This document shows positions 31,509 to 40,164 of a stretch of DNA of 64,000 bases, in pieces. The position numbers and the translations under genes were made by a program. Origin of the DNA: Pseudo-nitzschia pungens (lineage: Eukaryota > Bacillariophyta > Bacillariophyceae > Bacillariales > Bacillariaceae); assembly GCA_037355855.1 (NCBI GenBank), contig CM074764.1:4700164-4764163 (forward strand), in the 5' to 3' direction. Within the stretch, counting starts at the first letter, position 1, and the number at the start of each line of letters is the position of its first letter. Under the pieces are notes generated by a model. That model worked only from the letters and a program-made list of their open reading frames with translations. It was not told the origin of the DNA and ran no database searches.

Positions 31509-32543
31509 TCATGGGAGCCATACGAGCTCACCATCTATGCTCCGTTCGGTTCGGCCGCCATGTTCTTCATGGTAGGATTCCATTGCTGCTCTCATGTGGG
31601 CTTGAAACGATTCATTGCTGCCAGGGGTCTCGTGGCACTGAGAATAGAATGTTTCAGTGTTGGAGTTGTTCGTGTTGCCTGAGCCCTTGTTATAATTCTT
31701 GGAGAACTTGTTCTTCGGGCATTCAGACCAATCATGGTTGTGTCCCTGGATTCTGCATGGATTGGATTTCTTCTTGTTCTTGTTTTGAGTTGTTTTGTTG
31801 TTCGGCCCAGAGCGTTTTCGATTGTTAGGGCTGCTCGAATTGTTAGAGCGCTTGCTGTTGTTCTTGTTGTTCTTTTGCTTGCTTAGGCGATCGAGGCTGC
31901 TCATATGGTCCACAATGAATTGGGCCGTGGTCTCTGGCGTAAGCTTGAGATGGATTCGTACATAATCTTCGATCCAGCTGTTTGGGTAGCTGTGGAGGAG
32001 GATTGTTAGTGTTTGCAAGTGGTCCAGGTTGGATGCGAATCCATGTAGTTTGGCTGAGTACTTGATTAACGTCATGATTCGATCGGTATGGTCCTTGCAG
32101 GTGGATTCGATCTTCTTTTTGCAGGCACTGCCTCGTAGATAGACGTGCATGATGTCTCTAGCATCTTCAGCATTGCAGTATAGTTTGATAAAGGCTTTGA
32201 AGGCTGAGGTGTATCCCTCTTTCGTGAGTGGATAAACTCGTTGGTTGTTGGCGCGAGTCGCTCGCGTTAGCGCTCGCCACTTGGTCTGAGCATCAACGCA
32301 TAGACAGCGTCCGAAGTACCGGATCAGCGATGAGTCCGGAATGGTTAAATCTTCTGCAGCGTTCAAGAACGCCTCTTCAGTGTGGAGCAATTCTTCTAGC
32401 CCCCCCTTGTCCGTGAACAAAGGGACCTTGACGCTATCCGAGTGATCTTTGGAGTCGTAGACGGAGAGAGTCACTAGCTTGGGTTTGGAGCTATCGAAGG
32501 AGCTCTTGTAGGCTATAGGTGGTTCTCTGTAGATGCCGGCCAT
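31509..32543 (-). CDS. gag: N3 gag, ending in an in-frame TGA before pol
   Basis: 344 aa, ATG 32541-32543, TGA 31509-31511. Begins MAGIYREPPIAYKSSFD. Capsid-like first ~215 residues, then a basic Asn/Lys/Ser linker (KQKNNKNNSKRSNN), the zinc knuckle CRIQGHNHDWSEC, and the tail ESFQAHMRAAMESY...ELVWLP. The codon after WLP is TGA, then TTG CAC, and the frame stays open for 1315 codons. Confidence 0.93.
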   Translation of the reverse strand: MAGIYREPPIAYKSSFDSSKPKLVTLSVYDSKDHSDSVKVPLFTDKGGLEELLHTEEAFLNAAEDLTIPDSSLIRYFGRCLCVDAQTKWRALTRATRANNQRVYPLTKEGYTSAFKAFIKLYCNAEDARDIMHVYLRGSACKKKIESTCKDHTDRIMTLIKYSAKLHGFASNLDHLQTLTILLHSYPNSWIEDYVRIHLKLTPETTAQFIVDHMSSLDRLSKQKNNKNNSKRSNNSSSPNNRKRSGPNNKTTQNKNKKKSNPCRIQGHNHDWSECPKNKFSKNYNKGSGNTNNSNTETFYSQCHETPGSNESFQAHMRAAMESYHEEHGGRTERSIDGELVWLP

Positions 32544-32678
32544 GGTTGCTTGTTGCTTCGGTTGTCTTGCTGGAGATAGAGGGTCCTCTATTGTTGAGGA
32601 TAGAAGTGTTTTGCTTTTCTTGAGATTTCAGTACTGAATTCTACTACTGTTCCTACGTGAAGTGGACAGTAATTACTG

Positions 32679-33001
32679 TGTAACACTCTAAGGTAGAAAT
32701 TCGGAGTAGTGTATGAAAATTGTGTGTTTAGATATTTTACGAGATATTGTTATGCGAATAAAGAATGAAGACATATAAAATTTCGAGGTCGCGAGCATAG
32801 CCACATTTTGGTATGCTCTGCCATAAATGTTGATTCATTGTCGGTTCCCACGATTAGGCATATATCCTAATCTGGGACTCGACCATAATAGTTAGGACAC
32901 ATATTAAATGTATCCGGTATCGAAGATTATATTCGATTATTCAATGCGGGATTCGGTTAATTATCAAGTCGTAACCTACTAGCGTACGCTAGCATGTTAC
33001 A
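32679..33001 (-). repeat. N3 5' LTR (subfamily B)
   Basis: 323 bp, apparently identical to the N3 3' LTR. On minus it is followed without gap by CAGTAATTACTG. TSD GTATA at 33002-33006. Confidence 0.9.
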
Positions 33002-33006
33002 GTATA

Positions 33007-35845
33007 TACGCCAGTTGTCTGGATTCGATTGGTTGGCATAGCAGAGGATGTTATTGCCTTCTAGTTCTTGATAGAAGAAGGCTTTGGACTGAATCTTGAA
33101 CTTGATGGTAGGATCTTTCTGTTGATGAAGATATATGTTGGAATAGTTCACCGGGCATTCCAAGTCTTGATTGTTTGGTAGGTTGACTAGGCACTCATTG
33201 TTCAGCAAGCAGGCTTGTAGTTCGCTGTCTGCGTCATTGCATAAGTGCCGGAATAGGTTGGGGAACTCTGCTAAAAACAGTTCTTCATCTTGTTTAGGAA
33301 CTTCAAGTTTCAAGAAATCGATTAAGGTGCCCTTTGAGAGGGCTTTCTTCCCTTCAGTAGGTGGATCCATCCTGGGTAGTCTGGAGAAGGCATCAGCAAG
33401 AACATTCTTCTTGCCTTCCACATAGGTGAGGTTGACACCAAATTCTTCAAGGAATAGTCGCCATTGGAGGACTCGTTGGACTGAAAGGGTTCAGAAGGTT
33501 AGGTTCTTATGGTCAGTGTATACATTGATAACACCACCAAGTAGCATTTTTCTGTACTCTTTGCAGCAGAGTACGATTGCGAGGAGTTCTTTCTCCATGG
33601 TAGTGTAGTTCTTCTGGGCATCAGATAGTTTCTTAGACCAGTATGCAATAGGCTTGCCATCTTGTAGTATAGCAGCACCCAGTTGCAGGTCTGAGGCATC
33701 AGTGTACAGTTCAAAGGGCTTGTTAAGGTCTGGATAGGTGTTCAGCGCATCCGCTGCCACCATTGCTTTCATCTCTTGAAAGGCTTTATCTTGAGCAGGT
33801 CCCCAAGTGAACGCTGAAGGAGCTTTTCTTTGCTTGCCTTTGATGGCAGCTGCTTGAGGAGTCTTTTGCTTGGGGGTTCCGGTTATATCGAAGAGAGGAG
33901 CTAGGACATGAGATCTGCGAGGCCACATATCTCTGTAGTATCCTACTGCTCCTAGAAAGGACTTGACTTGGGTCACAGTTCTTGGCCGGTTCATATGTAG
34001 AATTGCTTCGATCTTCTTTCTCCATGGCTTAACAGCTGTAGGTGTCATCCAGTATCCAAGAAAGTCAGTCTCTTGTACAGCCCAGTCACATTTGAGTGGG
34101 TTGCATTTAAGTCCATTTTGGTTGAGCCGGTCTAGAATTTTGTCTATGGTCTTCATGTGGAGGTCAAAGGATCCATCGGTCCATATGCCAATATCATCGA
34201 TATAAACAGTGCAGTCAGTGTCTTGTAGGATATCTTCCATTAGTTGCTGGGCAACATCTGGAGAGACTTTGACACCCATTGGCAGTCTTTGGTACTCATA
34301 GCAACCATATGGCATCACTATGGTACAGAGTTTCTTGCTTGCGTCATCCAGTTCAAAGCAGTAGTATTGCATGGACAAATCGATCTTGGTAAAGTGAGTA
34401 TACTTGCCTCGCTTGTTCATGATATCTTGTATCCTGGGAATTGGATAAGGACGCCTCTCAAGAAGTTCGTTGAGTTCTCTGAAGTCTGATACCCATCTGA
34501 CTCTGTTGTCTTTCTTTGGTACTATGAAGGTTGGGAATGCCCATTCAGCTGGTCCAGTGCATCGTTTGAGTACTCCATCACTGCAAAGGTTCTGGAGCTC
34601 TCTTTTGAATAGGTCTTCTCGTTTGTATGCTACTGGATATGGCTTCTTGTGTATGGGCTTGGATCCGGGCTTCAGTCTTAGAGAGATCTTCTTGTGTGGA
34701 TACTTGCCTAATTCTCCATTGAAGACGTTAGGGTATTTGCTTAGTATTGCTTGGAACTGCTGTTGCTCTTCATTAGACATGTGGGACTGTTGCTTGGCAA
34801 CTGTAGATGGATCTGTTTCTTGGTAGGCTCTGTCGAGAATAACCTTGGACTTGTATGGGTTGGAGAAGGAGAGATCATTGGCGAAGAGTTCAGCATCCTC
34901 TAGTTCTTCCATGAGTAGGGTGTAGTTGGTCTCATGATATAGGGATGTGTCCTTCATGGGAATGGTTCGATCCATCCACTGAACTGCTCCTTCTTTGAAT
35001 AGGAGATTGATCTTTGCTAGGTGGAGGAAGTCTCTGCCTAGTATTAAATCGTATTTGCAGTTCGGGGAATGGAAGAGCCTTGCCTCTTGTCGGTCGATGG
35101 TATAGTTGCCGAACTCTTGTAGCTTGGTGTTCTTCATGATAATATATTCTGTAGTATCGAAGCTGCCATTGGCTGTGGTGGTAAGGACTTGATGTTTGCT
35201 TCTGATTGGTAGTGTTCCGAATGGTAGTGCTCTTTTGTTGATTAGAGTTCCAGAGGATCCACTATCTAGTAGTGCGAGTAGTGGTCTTGATTTTGTTGGT
35301 ATGCCTTGTATGTACTGTACTGTAGTTAAAAGAATAGGAGCCACGTTGCTCTTATTTGATGCCTGTTCTGCTGTATTTCCAGCAGTCGACAGCAGCTTTA
35401 AATAATTTTGCTCCAGCGCACCTCCTTTGGTGTAGTCTTTGGAGTTTTTGGTATTGCAATAGAGGTTTTTTGCTGTACCTGTGGATCAATTTCTTGCCAG
35501 GGACAAGAGTGGTCTATTTATTGCTGCTGTCTGATTGATTGAGTGAATCAATGATGCGTCTGTACCCTTGGATTGATTCGTTTGTTGTCGATTCGTATCC
35601 ATTGTATTGTTCATTCCGGAGAATCGAACTGTTGTTGTTCTTGCTGCTGTTGCAGGCTTTGCTGAGCGCTCAACAGGACTCCATCCTGTAGGTTCCTTCC
35701 CCTCTTTATCTGGGAGATCTCCTCCATGCGTCATCCCAGACAGCAGGGCTGTGCTGGCATCCAGGTCCCGGGGAGCTGGAGGCAAGGTGATTGCTTGTTT
35801 GGGTGAAGCCGGGGGCTTCTTTTTAGGCTTGGAGCCGTGAATGGA
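33007..35845 (-). pseudogene. pol: H2 pol, 5' part (protease, RT, RNase H, start of integrase)
   Basis: In frame with the gag-side TGA at 35846-35848 (linker TLPPAPRDLDAST). First nonsense: LARN followed by TGA at 35483-35485, where sister copies have TGG. The frame then reopens through protease (LLDSGSSG), RT (YIDDIG) and RNase H. Second nonsense TGA at 33491-33493 follows HKNLTF where sisters have CGA. It continues to the N3 insertion at 33006. Both nonsense changes look like G>A / C>T transitions. Confidence 0.85.
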
Positions 35846-36903
35846 TCAGGGGAGCCACACGAGTTCCCCATCGATACTGCGTTCAGTTCGACCACCATGA
35901 TTGGCATGGTATTCTTCGATTGCTGCTTGTTGTGCTGCATTGATGTGCGCTTGGAAGGTCTCGTTACTTCCTGGTATCATGAGAGCTTGGGTTTGAGTGT
36001 GGAAGGACTAGTTTGTTGCTGATTTCCGGAGCTTCTGGACCCCTTGTTGTGGTTCTTTGAGAACCTGTTCTTGGGGCACTCGGACCAATCGTGGTTGTGA
36101 CCGGGGATCCGGCATGGATTGGACTTCTTTTTATTATTTGTGTTTCCTTTGTGGTTGGAATTGTAGTTGCGCTTACGAGAGTTGTGGTTGTTCGAGCGCT
36201 TCTGTTGTTGTTGTTTATTATTCTTGTTGCCTTTCTTGTTTGCTTGGCGTTCGTGACAGCTCATGTAGTCCACAATGTGTCGGACTGTCATATCCTCTTG
36301 TATTCCACTGTGCATCATGCCATAGCTTTCGATCCACGCAGAGGGAAAGGAGTGGAGGAGGATAGTGAGTTTTTCCACTCTAGAGAGGGGGGCACTGCTC
36401 CCTTCTAGTTTCTGCGTATATTTCATGAGGATTAGGATGCGATCAGCATGTTCCTTGCATGTGACTGATGGCGTCTTTCGGCAGTCGTGGCTGCGGAGGT
36501 AGGTGTGCATGATGTCCCTTGCGTCTTTGGCATTGCAGTAGAGCTGCGTAAAGTCAATCAAGGCTTGCTCGTATCTCCCAATTTCTTCTTGCGAGTACTG
36601 GAATTCTTCGGGATCCAATGGGTCCTTGATCAAGTCGTTCCACTTGCTCTGGGCGTCTGTGGTGAGGCAGCGTCCGAAGTGAGTTAGGTAGATGCTAATT
36701 GGTAGCCGGAGATAGGTGGCAGCATTTCTGAAGGACTCTTCCACAAATAGCAATTCTTCTAGTCCTCCAGTCTCTGTGAAAAGAGGGACTTTCATGCTTT
36801 CGGTTCTTTCCTCGTCGACGTTGTACAGGGTGAAGAGTTTCGGCTTAGTTTGATCGAAAGAGCTCTTGTAGTTGATGGGGGGTTCTCTGTAGATACCGGA
36901 CAT
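35846..36903 (-). pseudogene. gag: H2 gag, frameshifted near its 3' end
   Basis: ATG at 36901-36903 (MSGIYREPPINYKSSFD). Open for 308 aa including CRIPGHNHDWSEC, then ends at TGA 35977-35979 after LKPKLS. The normal gag tail (QAHINAAQQAAIEEY ... GELVWLP) continues in another frame to TGA at 35846-35848. N5 has the same nucleotide arrangement at this point, so the shift was present in a shared parent. Confidence 0.85.
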
Positions 36904-37032
36904 GGTTGCTGTTGGATTTGCTGGAGATAAAGGTGCCTCTGTTGTTGAGGCTGTGGGTATTTTTTTGGGTTGATGAGAGTTCAGTACTGAATTCTACTAC
37001 TGTTCCTACGTGAAAGCGGACAGTAATTACTG

Positions 37033-37343
37033 TGTAACACTCTAAGGTAGAAATTTCGGAGTAGTATGAATAATTGTGTGTTATTTCACTTTACGAGATG
37101 GGATTGAAATTAGAGAGAGGAAATAATGAGCGATGAGGTCATCGCGACCTTCTCCTATGATATCCATCCCTGTATATCACATATATTCCGTATGTAACCT
37201 TAATCGTATAATCGCTCTCTTCTGCATGCCTGTTCATACATACCAGATATCCATACATGGATATCTTATACATATTTGAATCCCATGTGTGATTCGGTTA
37301 ATTATTAATTCGTAACACTACTAGCCTACGCTAGCATGTTACA
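37033..37343 (-). repeat. H2 5' LTR (subfamily C)
   Basis: 311 bp. On minus followed directly by CAGTAATTACTG (37021-37032). Differs from the 3' LTR by a shorter TA run and one substitution. TSD CTAGT at 37344-37348. Confidence 0.88.
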
Positions 37344-38003
37344 CTAGTAAGTGGCAAGTTGAAGTAAGGTTTAGGGGCTATCATCGCCACTTCTAAAAGT
37401 GGCGCTGACAGCCACTGTAAGGTACGGTAAGATCTTAGTCCTAAGGTCTACGGTACCGGTACGGTACTCCGTACCGTGTATCTGTGGTTCTAGTACATAA
37501 GTTACCGTTATAAGTGGCTATCAGCGGCACTTTGAATGGCGCGTATACCTTATACGTCTATAGTATCTTGGCTTAAAAAATAGCCTAAGCGCTAACTTGA
37601 TAGGCTTTAGTAAATTTTTATTATATTATTATCTAGCATATTTAACTATGATATAAGCCACTTAAGAGCTTCATTGTGAAATCATGCGTAATTAAATCCA
37701 ATCGTACGTAATTAAATCCAATTGTACGTAATAATAATTATGTACGTAATTAATTAATTACGTATGTAATTAATTAATTACGTACGTAATTAATTAATTA
37801 CGTATGTAATTAATTAATTACGTAAAAAAACCCAATTTTTAGTTTCCCGGTTCCCCCTTTTTTAAATTTGAATCGTTTGTTCTACGTATTAATACGTAAA
37901 TCACACGTTGATATATGTAGTATGTACGGTAAGTTCATACGTATCATTTTGAAAAAACTTAACCTGTCGCGCGGTGCGCACGTTTTTCTATTTCTGACCG
38001 CTC

Positions 38004-39049
38004 CAGCTTCTTTGGCTGGGGTTGAATGCCCTCTGTTGTTAATAGAAATCCCAGATATTCCACTTCTTTTTGCATGAAAAAGGATTTTCTTAGGTTGGCT
38101 CGGAAGCCGGCGTCATCCAGTCTTTGTAGTACTGTATCGATTTTGTTGAGGTGATCCTGCTCAGATTCGCCTTCCCTCTGGATGATTAGAATATCATCAA
38201 TATAGACCAGGACATAGTCCAGATCCCCGAGGAGGTTCATCATGACTGACTGGAAGATGTCAGGTGCACAGGCAATCCCCATTGCCAGTCTCTTGTAGGC
38301 ATATTTTCCCAACGGCAGAATGGTAGAGCAAATCTTTTGGCTCTCCTTGCAGATGGGAATGGTGTAGTAACCTTGGGATAAGTCCAGCGCCGTAGCTGAC
38401 TTGAACTTCTGTAGTCGTTGGATTGTTTCCCCTATTCGTGGTAGTGGGAATGGCTTCTGTTGGATGGCTGCATTCATCTTCTGAAAGTCGGTTAGAACGC
38501 GAATATCCCCTGTCTTTTTGGGTTGACAGAAGGTAGGGGACGCCCATGGCAAGTCATTGTCATGGGGGAGTTTTTCCAGGACTCCAATATCACAGAGCCT
38601 TGTGATCTCCTTTCAGAGGGCTTGTTCAAAGGCATGGGGCTCCGAATAGTACCTCTGCCGGACCGGTTTGACCCCTGGTTGGAGTTCGATTGATACCGGT
38701 TCTATGTTTTTGAGTAGTCCCAGACCTCCTCCAAAGAGTGTTGGGAATTTCTTTAGTGTTTTCTTTAAGGCTTCCTTTGACTCGTCTGTGATCTCCAGGT
38801 CGTTGACCATAGTGTCGATATCTACCTTGGAGTAATCTGTGTCCAGAATTTTGGATTGCCTCTCTTCCTCCTGTTGGAGGATTGGACTCTGTGTGTTGGC
38901 AAAGAATACTGCCTCACATTTGTCCGGGTCAGTAAGCTCCCCCATTCCCTTCATGGGGATGGAGTCACCCTGCCATTTGATTGTTCGGGAGCTGTATTTT
39001 ATATCCAGTCCCAGTTGTGCCATTAGATCGGATCCTATGATCATGTCAT
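38004..39049 (-). pseudogene. pol: H3 pol fragment (protease end, reverse transcriptase)
   Basis: From the right: MIIGSDLMAQLGLDIKYSS (end of a gypsy protease), linker, then VKPVRQRYYSEPHAFEQAL followed by a TGA (38613-38615) in the middle of RT motif 1, then KEITRLCDIGVLEK, LTDFQKMNAAIQQKPFPLPR, ALDLSQGYYTIPI and YVLVYIDDILII (catalytic D-D), up to GIQPQPKKLE at the foldback insertion. The interruption is a TGA where an Arg codon is expected. The family differs from N3 (YIDDILII rather than YIDDIGIW). Confidence 0.85.
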
Positions 39050-39375
39050 TGTGACGAGCTAGCGTAGCTAGCTCAAGCCATGACTGAATAATTAACCGAA
39101 TCCCATATGGGAATCGAATATTATATCCTCAGTCATGAATACATTTTGATATGTGTTCTAACTATTATGGTCGAGTCCCAGATTAGGATATATGCCTAAT
39201 CGTGGGAACCGACAATGAACCAACATTTACGGCAGAGCATGCCAAAGTGTGGCTATGCTCGCGACCTCGAAATTTTATATGTCTCCATTCTCAATTCACG
39301 TAACAATATCTCGTAAAGTATCTAAACATTCACAATTATTCATACTACTCCGAATTTCTACTCTAGACCGTAACA
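39050..39375 (+). repeat. H5 5' LTR (subfamily A)
   Basis: 326 bp, begins TGTGACGAGCTAGC and ends TAGACCGTAACA, followed immediately by CAGTAATTACTG (39376-39387). Clearly diverged from the N1 LTRs, so an older insertion. Confidence 0.88.
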
Positions 39376-39823
39376 CAGTAATTACTGTTTGTGCTTTACA
39401 GTAGAAACAGTAGAACTCAGTACTGAATTCAAACCAAACCTCCCTTATCCTCAACAAAACAGGCACCTTGTATCTCCAACAAGCAACATGGCCGGCATCT
39501 ACAGAGACCCCCCAATTGCCTACAAGAGCTCCTTCGATCGAACCAAGCCCAAGCTCTTCACCCTGTACAATGTCGACGAGGACCGAACCGACAGCATGAA
39601 GGTCCCCCTGTTCACGGAGACCGGGGGACTAGAAGAGCTGCTCTTTGTGGAGGAGTCTTTCCGAAATGCCGCCAAGCTTCTGAGATTGCCCATAGATATC
39701 TATCTCACCCACTTCAGTCGTTGTCTTACTACTGACGCACAGAGCAAGTGGAATGATATGATAAAGGATCCACTGGACCCAGAAGAATACCAATACTCGC
39801 AAGAAGAAATTGGTGGATATGAC

Positions 39824-40134
39824 TGTAACACTCTAAGGTAGAAATTTCGGAGTAGTATGAATAATTGTGTGTTATTTCACTTTACGAGATGGGATTGAAA
39901 TTAGAGAGAGGAAATAATGAGCGATGAGGTCATCGCGACCTCCTCGTATAATAACCATCCCTGTATATAACATATATTCCGTATGTAACCTTAATCGTAT
40001 AATCGCTCTCTTCTGCATGTCTGTTCATACATACCGGATATCCATACATGGATATCATATATATATTTGAATCCCATGTGGGATTCGGTTAATTATTAAT
40101 TCGTAACACTACTAGCCTACGCTAGCATGTTACA
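39824..40134 (-). repeat. N4 3' LTR (subfamily C)
   Basis: 311 bp. On minus begins TGTAACATGCTAGCGTAGG and ends TTAGAGTGTTACA. Polypurine tract ATCATGAGGCACTA (A instead of G, shared with N5). Confidence 0.87.
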
Positions 40135-40164
40135 TAGTGCCTCATGATTGAACGAATCCCACAG

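Larger units (their letters stand above)
27208..33001 (-). mobile_element. N3: apparently intact autonomous Ty3/gypsy element
   Basis: 5794 bp, 323-bp LTRs (27208-27530 and 32679-33001) that I read as identical, TSD GTATA. Minus strand: 5' LTR, CAGTAATTACTG (32667-32678), gag (ATG 32541-32543), one TGA, pol 1315 aa, polypurine tract, 3' LTR. No internal stops or frameshifts other than the gag TGA. The best reference copy of the family in this window. Confidence 0.92.
25712..37343 (-). mobile_element. H2: decayed gypsy element (subfamily C) carrying nested N3
   Basis: LTRs at 25712-26024 (3') and 37033-37343 (5'), TSD CTAGT at 25707-25711 and 37344-37348. Interior minus strand: gag 36903 downward, pol from 35845. 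N3 sits in the integrase region with TSD GTATA (27203-27207 and 33002-33006). The two LTRs differ by a few bases (length of the TA run, GTGGGATT versus GTGTGATT), so it is older than N3 or N1. Confidence 0.9.
25166..38003. mobile_element. foldback / MITE-like element with very long inverted repeats, TSD CAG
   Basis: The two halves, 25166-25711 and 37349-38003 (net ~1.2 kb without H2), are inverted complements over most of their length. The outer ends read GAGCGGTC[G/A]GAAATAGAAA, followed by GTGCGCACCGCGCGACAGG on both arms. The ends are flanked by CAG at 25163-25165 and 38004-38006, whose removal restores the H3 RT frame. The arms contain TTAATTACGTACGATTG repeats and palindromes TACGTAATTAATTA, and an inner pair AAGTGCCGCTAACAGCCAC / GTGGCTATCAGCGGCACTT. 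No protein-coding gene: non-autonomous. A 3-bp TSD suggests a cut-and-paste DNA transposon, superfamily not assigned. Confidence 0.75.
25066..39049 (-). mobile_element. H3: divergent, old Ty3/gypsy element, heavily interrupted
   Basis: Only two fragments remain visible: 38004-39049 (protease end and RT) and 25066-25165 (RT connection region). Between them lie the foldback element and the retrotransposons nested inside it. The left fragment abuts the H4 LTR and the right fragment abuts the H5 LTR, so neither H3 terminus is in view. Its RT is clearly different from the RT of all other elements here. Confidence 0.75.

Noticed and set aside
31509..31511. Gag TGA as a selenocysteine codon
   Set aside because: No conserved Sec context in gag tail and no SECIS-like element could be recognised by eye; simple readthrough is the plainer reading.
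37740..37830. TACGTAATTAATTA palindromes as a replication origin or telomere-like tract
   Set aside because: They belong to the inverted arms of the foldback element and have mirror copies at 25370-25420.
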